The notes: generated by a model not told the origin, from the letters alone. Counted from the first letter of the stretch, positions 24,197 through 34,503 are shown. The stretch: 64,000 bases of DNA from Gammaproteobacteria bacterium (GCA_026710545.1 JAPOQU010000124.1:62001-126000); one strand, 5' to 3'. Numbers and translations are program-made.

Positions 24197-26557
24197 ATGG
24201 CACACGTATTTCAACACCTGGTGTTAGTCAGCAGTCAGTATTTTCGTCTGGGTTTGTTCATTTTCGCAAATCTCAGTTTATTGGCCGCGATCCCAATGCA
24301 TGCTGCACATGCACAGGCGACGGCAATCGAAGAAATTGTTGTAACCGCTCAATATCGGGAACAGCGGATACAGGATATTCCCATTTCGATGCAGGCCTTC
24401 AGTGGAGAAGACCTGTTGGGAATGCGAATCCACACGCCGAAGGACCTCGCGAGCATTGTTCCCGGCCTGTTCATGAATGAAAGTTCCCTGAACCAGACAG
24501 ACCCGGAGTTTACCCTGCGCGGTATCGGCACCAACAGTAATTCAAGTAATCAGAATCCGACACTTCCACTTTACGTTGGCGGCGTCGCAGTCCCCTACAA
24601 CGGCATGGTTGCTCATGCCTTGTTTGACATGGACAGGATCGAGGTTTTAAAAGGGCCGCAGGGTACCCTGTACGGCCGCAATACAACGGGTGGAGCAGTT
24701 AATTTTATCCCGCGCCGGCCGGGGTCTGAGTGGGGTGGTTATGTCAGCGCGTCGTATGGTAACCGTAACACTACCAACGTCGAGGGAGCGGTCGATATTC
24801 CGGTCGGTGAATCATTCGCCCTGAGGGTCGCAGGCGTGGTCGCGCTGGAAGATGGATGGCAGACCATAGATAACCGGCATCTCTTCGATAATCCCAGTCT
24901 TGGCAGCCATCGTCGCAACGGTGATATAGACCGCAATGCCTTTCGCATAAGTTCCCTCTGGCAGCCTACATCTGATTTTGAGGTGCTGACGGCAATCGAT
25001 GCCGGTTGGGACGATTCCCAGGTAATAGCCATGAAACATGCCGGCAATACCATCCACACAGACCCGAATACTTTCTGCAGTTTTGCCGTCACTGGAGTAC
25101 GGGATGAAAGCCAGTGTGCCTCCTTTGGCTATAATACTGCGAATGCCGTACATATCCCTGTCCACATCAGCGGTTACGACCTCACTGTACAAGGCCCAAC
25201 GGACCGTGGTGTTCTGACCGTAGTAACTGATCCCAACCCGGATCCCAGAACTACTATCAAGGAGTTCGGGCTCGGCAGCAATATAGATGCTCAATCCATA
25301 GGCCTTGCCAATACGATTAACTGGACCCTCGAGCGTGTGACTCTCACTTCTGTTACCGGCTATCGGAATTTTCAGAGAACGACCGGTATCGGTCAGCAGG
25401 GCGGGCCGTTCAAAACGATAGGCGGAATTTCCAAGCAGAACATCAGCGTAGTCACCCAGGAACTCAGGATAGCTTCAGATGATTCATGGGGTGACTTCAA
25501 TTGGGTCGTGGGCGCCTATTATTCGGAAGAGGAACAGTACGACCTGCTGGTGCCCGATCTCAGCGAGCACCATCTCTTTTCTACCATCTTTCACCACAAC
25601 ACGGAACAGCAGACCGACTCTGTGGCCGGCTTCGGCCAGGTCGAATGGGACATGACTGAGCAGATTCAGTTGGTTGCGGGCATTCGATACACCTCGGAGT
25701 CCAGAGACTTCCAACAAAACGGCCACCTGGTCGGGACCCCGCTTCCGTTGGTTACCGCTTACAACGGCACCATAGATGGTGACCAGGTGACCTGGAAAGC
25801 GGGTGTCAATTACAGGCCAAACGCGGATATGCTGGTCTATGCCAGCGTCGCCACCGGCTTCCGCGGGCAGAGTTTTCCCGGTTCCATCAGTTTTGGCGAT
25901 CCGGACCAGTTTCAGCCCTTTGATGAAGAAAATATTATCGCGTATGAAGCGGGCTTCAAATCCCGGTTGCTGGACGGCAGGCTGAAATTCAATGCAGCTG
26001 CATATTATTATGACTGGGAGGATTTCCAGGCCTCTACCGGGGTCGACGTAAACGAGATTCGCCTGATCATACTGGGCAATGCCGGTGATGTTGAGATTTA
26101 TGGTGTGGAGGCTGAACTGGTATGGTCGCCCACTGCTGAACTCTCATTTTACCTTGGCGCCAATTACGTTGACTCTGACATAGTAGCCGGTACCTACGAA
26201 GGAGACACTACCACCCGCACACCGGAAATTTCTCTGAATGGTATGCTGCGCTATGATTCGGAAAAAACTTACGGACCGTTTCAGCCTTTCGCTCAATTCG
26301 ACTTCAGCTTTACGGACGATGTGGAATTCCAGTTGCCAAATCACCCGGGATCTTCGGGTTATTCGTACTGGCTTGCCAATGCATCAGTTGGCGCGAAACT
26401 CCCGGATCAGAATTGGGAGGTGTCATTCTGGATGCGGAATATCGGTGACAAGACATACCGGACCGAGGCTTTTGGCGCTGCTTCCACGTTTCTACCGGCA
26501 GGTATTCTGTACGGTTCACCCCAAACTTACGGTGCAAGTGTTTCCTACAGCTTCTGA
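24197..26557 (+). CDS. TonB-dependent outer-membrane receptor (module A)
   Basis: About 786 residues from ATG 24197, which has a run of G (GGGGGGGG) as ribosome site; the open frame extends further upstream but without support. The signal peptide ends near HAAHAQA, then AIEEIVVTAQYREQRIQDIPISMQAF (TonB box and plug start), the plug with RIEVLKGPQGTLYGRNTTGGAVNFIPRRP and a C-terminal SVSYSF strand. It is more like the receptor at 30253 than like the one at 6100. Its import partner is the MFS gene upstream and its degradation partner the S9 peptidase downstream, so peptides or proline-rich ligands are a reasonable guess. Confidence 0.93.
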   Translation: MAHVFQHLVLVSSQYFRLGLFIFANLSLLAAIPMHAAHAQATAIEEIVVTAQYREQRIQDIPISMQAFSGEDLLGMRIHTPKDLASIVPGLFMNESSLNQTDPEFTLRGIGTNSNSSNQNPTLPLYVGGVAVPYNGMVAHALFDMDRIEVLKGPQGTLYGRNTTGGAVNFIPRRPGSEWGGYVSASYGNRNTTNVEGAVDIPVGESFALRVAGVVALEDGWQTIDNRHLFDNPSLGSHRRNGDIDRNAFRISSLWQPTSDFEVLTAIDAGWDDSQVIAMKHAGNTIHTDPNTFCSFAVTGVRDESQCASFGYNTANAVHIPVHISGYDLTVQGPTDRGVLTVVTDPNPDPRTTIKEFGLGSNIDAQSIGLANTINWTLERVTLTSVTGYRNFQRTTGIGQQGGPFKTIGGISKQNISVVTQELRIASDDSWGDFNWVVGAYYSEEEQYDLLVPDLSEHHLFSTIFHHNTEQQTDSVAGFGQVEWDMTEQIQLVAGIRYTSESRDFQQNGHLVGTPLPLVTAYNGTIDGDQVTWKAGVNYRPNADMLVYASVATGFRGQSFPGSISFGDPDQFQPFDEENIIAYEAGFKSRLLDGRLKFNAAAYYYDWEDFQASTGVDVNEIRLIILGNAGDVEIYGVEAELVWSPTAELSFYLGANYVDSDIVAGTYEGDTTTRTPEISLNGMLRYDSEKTYGPFQPFAQFDFSFTDDVEFQLPNHPGSSGYSYWLANASVGAKLPDQNWEVSFWMRNIGDKTYRTEAFGAASTFLPAGILYGSPQTYGASVSYSF

Positions 26558-28700
26558 GCCGCTACTTGTCAGTGTGCTGGCCGCGCTATGTAGCTGTTGC
26601 ATTGGTCCGGCAGCAGCAGAAAATGGTGAAACTGCATGGTCACTGGAGCGCCTGTATAGCGACCCACCATTATTGGGAAGCCCTCCTGAGCAGTTCCACT
26701 GGTGCGGCGATAATCAGCACATTGCCTTCCTGTGGAATGAAAAAGGTGAGGCAACCCCCTCAATCTGGCTTTATTCAGCAGCGACCGGCAGTAAACAACC
26801 TGTTGTTCCTGGAATGCCCGCTGAGGCCGGCAAGTCTGTCATCAATGAAGCCAGGTGTCTTGCCGATGGACGAATAATATTTGCGGGGGATGGACGCCTT
26901 TACCTGGCCGCGAGTGATACTCGGCCGGTTATGCTGCAGGAACATGTATCGGGCATCAGCCAGCTATCCCTCTCTCCGGATCAACAGCTTCTTGCCTACC
27001 TGGTTGATGGACAACTCTGGATACGCAACCTTGGTGATGGAAAGGCGAAATCCCGGCGTCTGACAAGCACAGAACATGAAAGGGTGTTTATTGAGAGTTA
27101 TCGTTGGTCACCCGATAGTAAACTTCTGGCCTTCATTGAAATCGACAATCGCGATGTGCGCGAATTAGAGGTTGATTATCACCAGGACAGAAAAGCCCAG
27201 GTGCACCGGGTGACACGTGCCTTTCCCGGTGACCGGACGCCTGCACGCAAGGTAGGTGTAACAGCAGTTTCGAATGGTCAAATACGCTGGCTCGACGCAG
27301 AAAACCCCAGAGACAAGATCTGGGGCTATGGCTGGTCCGCTGACAGTGCATCCCTGTTTGTTGACAACACTGATTTCCTTATCAAGGAACGCAACATTTT
27401 TGTGTACGACGTGGCATCCGGTAAACGCCAGGTCCATTACAGTGCGCACGACAGTAACCGTAATCACGGCGGCTGGTCTGCCGCCTGGGCGCCCGGTGAC
27501 CAGGGTCTGGTTATTCTTTCGGATCGCGACGGTTATTATCATCTATATCACCAACCACAAGCCAGTGGTGCGCTTGTTGCGCTCACCAGCGGCAAATGGG
27601 AAGTGGCCGACTTTATCGTCGATAGTAACCATCAACAAATCTATTTCATCGCCAACCGTGAGCATGTCGCCGATCGCCAGCTATATCGTGTCGCGGTTGC
27701 GCCCGGGGCTGTGGTCACTCGTATCAGCAACACGCCGGGTACTTACGAACCGGTATATTCCCGGAATTTCAGTCAGGTTGCTTACCGTTTCTCGGACGAC
27801 CATACTCCAGCGGATCTATACCTTGCCCGGACCATCAACAAAAGTCAGCCGGCAAAGATTACACATTCGCCGTCACCACATTTTACGTCCTACTCGTGGG
27901 CAGAGGTAAAATATGTAAAATTTACCAGTCACATCGATGGCGTACCCCTGGTTGGTCGCCTGTACCTGCCACCTGATTTCAACCCAACGCAGCGGTATCC
28001 ACTGGTAGTCGGCTCGGCCTATCGCGATACCGTGCGTAACCAATGGGGAGGGAGTCAGAATTCGGGCGGTAATGCGCCGCATCCGACCTGGGGCCTTGAC
28101 CAGTTGCTGGTTGCCCGGGGTTATCTGGTTTTCAACGTCAACGTACGGGGCAGTTGGGGTCATGGACGCGCCTTCCGGGAGGCCCTGAAAGAGTATGGCA
28201 GCATTGAGGTGGATGATATTGAGAGTGGTGTTCGTCACCTGGTGGCACAGGGTTTTGTTGACCCGGAACGTGTAGGAATATGGGGATTGAGTTATGGCGG
28301 ACTGATGACAACCATGTCGCTGTTCAAGAAACCGGGGGTATACGCAGCTGGTATCGCCGTCGCACCTGCTACCAATGTCTGGCACGCCTACCCTGAGCAG
28401 ATGTGGGTGATGGGTGAACCCCATGGAAATGACTACCCGGGACGATACGAAAGACAATCAGCTTTGTACCAGTCTTCCGGGCTTCAGGATCCACTGATGC
28501 TGATTCATGGTACACGTGATACTGTCGTACTCTATTCGGACACCATCGCGCTCGCGGAAAACCTGATCGCTGAAGATCAGCCTTTTGAACTGGTGACCTT
28601 GCCTGGGGCGAATCACGCCATTGCAAACGACAGTATTAAACAGACCCGCTTTGCTTTCGGAAAGATAGTAAATTTTTTCGACAGACATCTTAAACCCTGA
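26538..28700 (+). CDS. S9-family prolyl oligopeptidase/dipeptidyl peptidase-like
   Basis: About 720 residues. The N-terminal part to ~residue 420 is a WD-like beta-propeller (W-S-P-D-S, W-A-P-G-D repeats); the C-terminal part is an alpha/beta hydrolase with the catalytic triad S585 (GLSYGG), D661 (HGTRDT) and H693 (GANHAI), numbering from GTG 26538. A secretion signal (LLVSVLAALCSC..PAAAENG) suggests export to the periplasm. The start is uncertain: GTG 26532, 26538 or 26574 all lie inside or near the end of the receptor gene, so translation is probably coupled to it. It would trim imported peptides. Confidence 0.9.
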   Translation: MFPTASEPLLVSVLAALCSCCIGPAAAENGETAWSLERLYSDPPLLGSPPEQFHWCGDNQHIAFLWNEKGEATPSIWLYSAATGSKQPVVPGMPAEAGKSVINEARCLADGRIIFAGDGRLYLAASDTRPVMLQEHVSGISQLSLSPDQQLLAYLVDGQLWIRNLGDGKAKSRRLTSTEHERVFIESYRWSPDSKLLAFIEIDNRDVRELEVDYHQDRKAQVHRVTRAFPGDRTPARKVGVTAVSNGQIRWLDAENPRDKIWGYGWSADSASLFVDNTDFLIKERNIFVYDVASGKRQVHYSAHDSNRNHGGWSAAWAPGDQGLVILSDRDGYYHLYHQPQASGALVALTSGKWEVADFIVDSNHQQIYFIANREHVADRQLYRVAVAPGAVVTRISNTPGTYEPVYSRNFSQVAYRFSDDHTPADLYLARTINKSQPAKITHSPSPHFTSYSWAEVKYVKFTSHIDGVPLVGRLYLPPDFNPTQRYPLVVGSAYRDTVRNQWGGSQNSGGNAPHPTWGLDQLLVARGYLVFNVNVRGSWGHGRAFREALKEYGSIEVDDIESGVRHLVAQGFVDPERVGIWGLSYGGLMTTMSLFKKPGVYAAGIAVAPATNVWHAYPEQMWVMGEPHGNDYPGRYERQSALYQSSGLQDPLMLIHGTRDTVVLYSDTIALAENLIAEDQPFELVTLPGANHAIANDSIKQTRFAFGKIVNFFDRHLKP

Positions 28701-28813
28701 GTGATGTAATAGTCGTATGCCGGCAATTTCAGGTTGAAAGAGTACTAGCACGCTATCGCGGCCACCACAAAGTCGAATCCTTCTCCTGCCTCGACCAGTT
28801 CCTGCCCGGCCCG

Positions 28814-30166
28814 ATGTCCCTAATCAACAGGCAAGAAGACTACCCAAACCAGATCTACGCCTGGTACGTCGTCGGTGTTTTGACGGTTGCTTATATCTTT
28901 TCCTTCGTCGACCGGCAGATTATCAACCTGCTGGTCGAACCTATCCAGCAAGACCTGCAGCTTACCGACACACAGATATCGCTCCTGCAGGGGATTGCCT
29001 TTGCCCTGTTCTACACCCTGATGGGCATCCCCATTGCCCGTCTTGCAGACGTCTCGAACCGGCGCGCCATCATTGCCGCCGGCGTGTTCCTCTGGAGCCT
29101 GATGACCGCGCTGTGCGGACTGGCAAAATCTTTCGGGCAGTTGTTTGTCGCGCGCATCGGGGTGGGAATAGGGGAGGCCGCGCTGTCGCCGCCTGCTTTT
29201 TCGCTGTTTACTGATTACTTTCCTCCCGGCAAGGTTACCCGGGCCATTGCAGTATTTTCCGGGGGCAGCTTTCTCGGCGCCGGGCTGGCATATATTATCG
29301 GCGGTTACGTAGTTGATTTTGTCACCAGGCTGGACGTTGTTGATATCCCGGTTTTCGGACAGCTCCGCGCCTGGCAGATGGCATTCATCGCCGTCGGCTT
29401 ACCCGGCATTTTACTTGCGCTGCTGGTGCTGTCCCTGCGCGAACCGGCACGCAGGGGACTGCTCGGAGATCAACCGGGCGCAGTTCCCAAGAGCATTCCA
29501 ATCAGGGAAATCATTGCATTTTTGCGCAAACACCGGGGCACCTATGGGTATCATTTTATCGGGGCTTCGCTGTTCGTGATGCTGGCCCATGCGATCCTGT
29601 CCTGGGCCCCGGTATTTTTTATTCGCAAGTACGACTGGATGCCGGGAGAGGTCGGACTCATCTACGGAAGCACGTTGCTGATTTTCGGTACTTCCGGCGT
29701 GGTCGGAGCGGGATGGATCGCGGACGCATTGCGCCGGCGTGGTTATACGGACGCTAACCTGAGAGTTATCGTGATTGGGGCTCTCTGCTGCACTCCGTTC
29801 GGCGCTGCCGCCTTCCTGGTCGACAATATCTGGCTCGCAGTGGCGCTGATGGCGCCGTTTACCTTTCTCTGGGCCCTGCCGCATGGTATTTCTCCTGCCG
29901 CGATACAACTGGTCACACCTAACCAGATGCGGGCCCAGGTCACGGCGCTGTATTTTTTGACTGTCAACCTCATAGGACTTGGTATAGGTCCGACCTTCGT
30001 CGCCCTGCTGACCGACTATGTATACGAAGATCCGGCCCTGGTCGGCCATTCCCTGGCAACCGTGGTTGCAATATCGGCGCCGCTGTCGGCGCTCATCCTG
30101 TATCCAGGACTGAAATATTACCGGGCCAGCCTGGTGCAGGCAGAGCAGGGCTGGCAGAAGTTGTGA
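28814..30166 (+). CDS. MFS permease (module B, paralogue of 22558-23907)
   Basis: 450 residues, nearly the same protein as that encoded at 22558: identical landmark segments FTDYFPPGKVTRAIAVF, TSGVVGAGW and RRRGYTDANLRVI. Only the first ~8 residues differ (SLINRQED versus PDTEQKD), after which YPNQ.YAWYVVGVLTVAYIFSF is shared. The 3' flank also matches module A: AACAACACTGT.GATTAT follows the stop in both. The pair of modules is best explained by a segmental duplication that carried the permease and the receptor. The ATG lies in GC-rich sequence without clear ribosome site. Confidence 0.92.
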   Translation: MSLINRQEDYPNQIYAWYVVGVLTVAYIFSFVDRQIINLLVEPIQQDLQLTDTQISLLQGIAFALFYTLMGIPIARLADVSNRRAIIAAGVFLWSLMTALCGLAKSFGQLFVARIGVGIGEAALSPPAFSLFTDYFPPGKVTRAIAVFSGGSFLGAGLAYIIGGYVVDFVTRLDVVDIPVFGQLRAWQMAFIAVGLPGILLALLVLSLREPARRGLLGDQPGAVPKSIPIREIIAFLRKHRGTYGYHFIGASLFVMLAHAILSWAPVFFIRKYDWMPGEVGLIYGSTLLIFGTSGVVGAGWIADALRRRGYTDANLRVIVIGALCCTPFGAAAFLVDNIWLAVALMAPFTFLWALPHGISPAAIQLVTPNQMRAQVTALYFLTVNLIGLGIGPTFVALLTDYVYEDPALVGHSLATVVAISAPLSALILYPGLKYYRASLVQAEQGWQKL

Positions 30167-30186
30167 AATAACAACACTGTCGATTA

Positions 30187-30215
30187 TTGACAATTTTACG
30201 CGTAATCAATATCCT
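30187..30215 (+). promoter_or_regulatory. candidate promoter for the module B receptor
   Basis: TTGACA (30187-30192), 17-nt spacer, TATCCT (30210-30215). The leader would be ~30 nt and contains a strong ribosome site (GGGGGGGAGG) immediately before ATG 30253. The box arrangement corresponds to that in front of the module A receptor. Confidence 0.55.
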
Positions 30216-30252
30216 GTAACAGGCGCAATGCTCACTTACCGAGGGGGGGAGG

Positions 30253-32562
30253 ATGATGATGAATTACTTGATTGGCCGGTTTTCCGTTTATTTTCAGTCT
30301 ATTACAATACTTATTTCATGTATTGCCTTATTTTCTGCACCTGTTTCCGCCCAGATTGAAGAAATCATCGTCACGGCGCAGAAACGCGAACAGAACGTCC
30401 AGGACGTATCTATTTCCATAACGGCATTTACCGGTGATACGTTACAGGACCTCGGTGTTGCTCAACCCCGGGACCTGGCGCAATTCACGCCCGGGTTAAC
30501 GGTTAACGCCAGTTCCTCCTACGAGGGCGATTCGGTGTTCACCATTCGCGGGGTGGGGATGAATGACGTCACCAGCAAGCAGAACCCGGCGGTCATGATC
30601 TACCTGGATGAAATCGCCCTGCCGTCGCACGTAATGCTGGGCTTTCAGATGTTCGATGTGGATCGGGTTGAGGTACTGAAGGGACCGCAAGGTACCCTGT
30701 ATGGCCGCAATACCACGGGCGGCGCGATAAAGGTCGTGCCGCGCAAACCCACCAAGGAATTCGACCTGCAGGCGCGCTTCGATTACGCGGAATATGACCG
30801 GACGGAGTTGGAACTAGGTGTCGGCGGTCCTTTGGGCGATACCTTGTCGGCGCGGGTTGCCGCAAACATCAACGTATCGCAGCACGGCTGGCAGACCCTG
30901 GAGACAATACCGGAAGTGCCGTTCGGTCCAGGAGTGGACCCCGATAACGGGGAGATTGACAGGAAGGCCTATCGCGGATCGATACTGTGGGAACCCACTG
31001 AGCAATTTGACATCCTCATCAGCGGCGACTATTCAGAGGATAAATCCGAGGTAATGGCATTCAAACATGCGGGTAATTTGTTTGCGGATGGTTCACCAGG
31101 CTTTTGTTCCTATGCAACCGAAGGCATACGCAATGAGGTGGAATGCGCCTCGTTCGCGCAGATACGCGACCGCACGGGTGGTACGCCTTTAACGCCTGAA
31201 AGAGAGATAATCCAGGACCGCAACCCGGATATACGCACGGTACTGGGCGAATTCTCCACCGGCAACCAGGTAGATGCCGAATCCTGGGGAATTTCAGCGA
31301 CTGTCAACATTGATTTCGACCGGTTTACCGCCACCTCCATCACCGGTTACCGGGAATTTGACCGGTACCAGCCCCTGGACCAGGGCGGTTCGCCTGCGTA
31401 TATACATGAAATCAGGAACTGGGAAGATATTACCAGTTTTACCCAGGAAATACGCTTTGCCTCCGATGACAGCTGGGGGCCGATAGACTGGATCGTCGGC
31501 GGGTTCTACAGTAAAGATGATAATGACTTCTTCTCGGATACCGATTTTCGCGACCATGCCTCATTCTCCGGTTTTTTTGAAAGCGGATCAGACCAGGAGA
31601 CGGAAGGCATCTCCGCATTTGCCCAGGTTGACTGGCGTATGCATGAAATGTTCAAACTGTCGCTGGGGATTCGCTATACCGATGAAGATCGCGAGTTTTC
31701 CTTCAGCGGCAAGATTACCGGCAGTGGCCCGGTACCGCTTCCTTTGTTCACGCATCCGAAGCTGAATACCGAGGAGGTCGGCGGCAGGGTGGCGCTGGAA
31801 TTTACGCCGACCGACAACCTGCTGTTATACGCCAGTTTCAACCGCGGCTTCAAGAGCGGCGGGTTCCCGGCTTCGATTGCCTTCAGCCGCAACCAGTTGC
31901 TGCCGTTTAAGTCCGAGGAATTACTGGCGTACGAAGCCGGCTTCAAGTCCACGCTGCTTGACGGCAACGTACGGTTTAACGCCGCGGGCTATTACTACGA
32001 CTGGAATGACATGCAGGCGCGCGCGGCGCTCGACAGGATCGACCCCGTTTCGGGACAGAATGTCAGGGTGATTACGTTGGGCACTGCAGGTGACGTTGAA
32101 ATCTACGGCGCCGAGGCGGAGTTCACCTGGCAGCTTACTCCTGAATTGCTGGTCTATACCGGCGTTAGCCTGATGGATGCGGAAATTCAAAACGGGGATT
32201 ATGAGGACCAGACCCCTGCCCATGCGCCTGATTTCACGATAAACGGCCTGGCCAGCTACACGGCGTCACAGGGAATAGGCGGGTTCCGGCCTTTTGCCCA
32301 GTTCGATTACAGCTATACGGATTCAAACCAGTTTATCCTGCCGAATCACCCCGGCGCGGTGCAGAATTCCTATACGCTGCTGAATGCCCGAATAGGTCTC
32401 AGGTCCGATGACGGGCACTGGGAACTGGCGGGCTGGGGCCGTAACCTGTCGGACAAGGAGTACTTCAGTGAGATTTTCGGGCCTGCTTCAGGCTTTCTGC
32501 CGGGCCGTCTTCACTACGGTCCACCGCGGATATTCGGGGTAAGCATCAGCTACAGTCATTAA
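30253..32562 (+). CDS. TonB-dependent outer-membrane receptor (module B)
   Basis: 769 residues. Three ATG codons stand in a row (30253, 30256, and 30259 after an intervening residue pattern MMMN); the ribosome site GGGGGGGAGG fits the first or second. The signal peptide ends near VSAQ; IEEIIVTAQKREQNVQDVSIS starts the plug, which carries RVEVLKGPQGTLYGRNTTGGAIKVVPRKP. Many positions match the module A receptor (for example FKSGGFPASIAF versus FRGQSFPGSISF; WEDFQAST versus WNDMQARA), but overall similarity is lower than that of the permeases, as expected if ligand loops diverged. The C-terminal strand is SISYSH. Confidence 0.93.
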   Translation: MMMNYLIGRFSVYFQSITILISCIALFSAPVSAQIEEIIVTAQKREQNVQDVSISITAFTGDTLQDLGVAQPRDLAQFTPGLTVNASSSYEGDSVFTIRGVGMNDVTSKQNPAVMIYLDEIALPSHVMLGFQMFDVDRVEVLKGPQGTLYGRNTTGGAIKVVPRKPTKEFDLQARFDYAEYDRTELELGVGGPLGDTLSARVAANINVSQHGWQTLETIPEVPFGPGVDPDNGEIDRKAYRGSILWEPTEQFDILISGDYSEDKSEVMAFKHAGNLFADGSPGFCSYATEGIRNEVECASFAQIRDRTGGTPLTPEREIIQDRNPDIRTVLGEFSTGNQVDAESWGISATVNIDFDRFTATSITGYREFDRYQPLDQGGSPAYIHEIRNWEDITSFTQEIRFASDDSWGPIDWIVGGFYSKDDNDFFSDTDFRDHASFSGFFESGSDQETEGISAFAQVDWRMHEMFKLSLGIRYTDEDREFSFSGKITGSGPVPLPLFTHPKLNTEEVGGRVALEFTPTDNLLLYASFNRGFKSGGFPASIAFSRNQLLPFKSEELLAYEAGFKSTLLDGNVRFNAAGYYYDWNDMQARAALDRIDPVSGQNVRVITLGTAGDVEIYGAEAEFTWQLTPELLVYTGVSLMDAEIQNGDYEDQTPAHAPDFTINGLASYTASQGIGGFRPFAQFDYSYTDSNQFILPNHPGAVQNSYTLLNARIGLRSDDGHWELAGWGRNLSDKEYFSEIFGPASGFLPGRLHYGPPRIFGVSISYSH

Positions 32563-32653
32563 GCAACATAGTAGTCGCGCATCCTGTTCAGACGGGGTGC
32601 GCGGCTCCTGCTCCATTCCTGCTTGCGCAGGCACGACGAGGAGACACAATCAA

Positions 32654-34021
32654 ATGGTCACCATGAGAAACATTTTTTCAGCCATCACATGCATTCTATT
32701 GTTTAGCGCACCAGGTATCAGTGCGGCAGAAACCACCACTTTCACTACTACGGATGATACCCGGAAGGTGCCGGTCCCACCCCATGATTACTCTGCAGAC
32801 CCGTTGCTCGTATTACAGGGGGGGACCCTGATTAACGGCACCGGTACGGCTCCCATAACCGACGCATTGGTGGCGCTGCGCGGTGATCGGATATTTTATG
32901 CCGGAAATGCGGCCGGGGCCGAGGTTTCGACGGAAGAGGGGCAGGTTATCGACACGTCAGGTTTATATATCGTGCCGGGATTGATTGACCTGCATGTTCA
33001 CTTCACCCAGCAACGCGGCATGGATTTTACCCGCTATCGCAACTCGGATGCGGCCTCGGCCATTCGCGGGGTCCTGCTGCTGGGCCAACTGGCTGACGCC
33101 GGAGTTACCACGGTCCGTGACGTGGGCACCTCCAATGACGTTGCATTACGGATCAAGGAGGCCGTCGAAAGGCGCATGGTCGACGGGCCGCGCGTGTTAT
33201 GGAGCGGTAATCTCATTGCTGCGAGAGGCGGGCATGCGGATGAGATTTCGTCAACAGCTACAGGCAAGCCGAAAAGCACGGCGACTTCCAGCCGGGTGCG
33301 TGTCGCGACCGGGCCCTGGGACTGGAGGTTGGCGGTACGGGAACAGATTCGCAAGCAGGCGGACTGGATCAAGCTTACCTCGCCCTATACCCGGGAGGAG
33401 GTCAATGCCGCAGTGGACGAAGCTCACATGCAGGGTATTCCTGTTACTGTTGACTCATTCGGCAAATATACCGAGTGGGCGTCCGAAGCAGGTGTCGACT
33501 CGATCGAGCATCCTCTGGGGATGGACGAGCATATTATCGCAGTCATGGCCCGCAACAAGACGGACTTTGTGCCGACACTAACCGCATTCTATAACGTGGA
33601 GAAAACGGGCTATCCCTCGGCGGGAATCCCCTCCGGTGGTTTTTTCTACACTTTCGCTCGCCGTTTTCCCGTCGTTCATGCACAACATCTTGAGATGGTC
33701 GGACTCGCGCACAAGGCTGGAATCCGTATCGGTGTAGGTTCGGATATCCCGTTCGAAAACGACGTGCGCTATCCCCAGGATTATTATGTAGAGCTTGGCT
33801 TGTTGAAAGACGCAGGTCTCACGGATGCGGACGTGTTTGCCTCAGCGACCCGTGTCGGCGCAGAAATATTGAAAATGGAGGACAAACTCGGCACCCTGGA
33901 GCCAGGAAAGCTGGCGGACATCCTTGTAGTCGGCAGTAACCCCCTTGAGGACATACAAAACCTCCAGGATGTAAAACTGGTCGTTGCGGACGGCAGGGTG
34001 ATACGCGATTTCATCCAGTGA
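32654..34021 (+). CDS. secreted amidohydrolase (imidazolonepropionase/prolidase-like)
   Basis: About 455 residues from ATG 32654, which follows GAGGAGA; ATG 32663 is also possible. The signal peptide ends near ISAAE. The metal site pieces of the amidohydrolase superfamily can be read: LIDLHVHFTQQ (HxH), the carboxylated Lys strand GADWIKLTSPYT, a helix with IEHPLGMDEH (His ligands) and the last Asp in GVGSDIPFENDV. The C-terminus has the standard LGTLEPGKLADILVV. Enzymes of this type release proline- or amide-containing fragments from peptides in the periplasm. It directly follows the module B receptor (92 nt) and overlaps the next gene by 4 nt. Confidence 0.9.
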   Translation: MVTMRNIFSAITCILLFSAPGISAAETTTFTTTDDTRKVPVPPHDYSADPLLVLQGGTLINGTGTAPITDALVALRGDRIFYAGNAAGAEVSTEEGQVIDTSGLYIVPGLIDLHVHFTQQRGMDFTRYRNSDAASAIRGVLLLGQLADAGVTTVRDVGTSNDVALRIKEAVERRMVDGPRVLWSGNLIAARGGHADEISSTATGKPKSTATSSRVRVATGPWDWRLAVREQIRKQADWIKLTSPYTREEVNAAVDEAHMQGIPVTVDSFGKYTEWASEAGVDSIEHPLGMDEHIIAVMARNKTDFVPTLTAFYNVEKTGYPSAGIPSGGFFYTFARRFPVVHAQHLEMVGLAHKAGIRIGVGSDIPFENDVRYPQDYYVELGLLKDAGLTDADVFASATRVGAEILKMEDKLGTLEPGKLADILVVGSNPLEDIQNLQDVKLVVADGRVIRDFIQ

Positions 34022-34503
34022 ATCGCATCATCAGGTTTACCGAGCTCCGGTCCGGACTATCGGCGAGGTGTGTTCTACTCGACGATAAAGCTCCACATTC
34101 AGCCGAATTTTTATGGCGACTGGCGCAGACCCGGCCCACGCACGACGCCATCCATGCCATGTGGACAGGACCGGAACTCTCCTGTCCGCTACCCGCTGCA
34201 GTATTGCCTGAGGAACTCGCGCAGACTGATATGCCATTGGAGAATGCCAGCTCATTTCCCCAGGCCGGGGAAATTGTCCTTGCCTATGCCAGGTCGGGCA
34301 GCATAAAAGGAATCCCGCCCGGGGCGTTCTTTGACCTGGGCATTTTCTACGGAGATGGAGGTCGCCTGTTTTTCCCGTTCGGCTGGATGATGGCCAATAT
34401 CTGTGGCGAGATTGTTCCAGAGGACCTTGCTGATGCGCAAAGCTGTATCGGTCAGATCCGGAATAGTGGTGCCTGTAAGTTGTCCATAGAACCGCTGGAC
34501 TGA
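34018..34503 (+). CDS. DUF3830 family protein
   Basis: 161 residues; GTG 34018 overlaps the amidohydrolase stop (GTGA), so the genes are coupled. The sequence has the DUF3830/cyclophilin-like pattern: an early A-P-H-S-A-E-F-L-W-R-L region, W-T-G-P-E-L, and a C-terminal F-D-L-G-I-F-Y-G-D strand with N-I-C-G-E. DUF3830 proteins are commonly found beside hydantoinase- and amidohydrolase-type genes, but no enzymatic role is established to my knowledge. No signal peptide, so it acts in the cytoplasm. Confidence 0.75.
   Translation: MNRIIRFTELRSGLSARCVLLDDKAPHSAEFLWRLAQTRPTHDAIHAMWTGPELSCPLPAAVLPEELAQTDMPLENASSFPQAGEIVLAYARSGSIKGIPPGAFFDLGIFYGDGGRLFFPFGWMMANICGEIVPEDLADAQSCIGQIRNSGACKLSIEPLD

Noticed and set aside
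34037-34255. Minus-strand ORF of 72 codons opposite the DUF3830 gene
   Set aside because: Shadow of the coupled DUF3830 gene.
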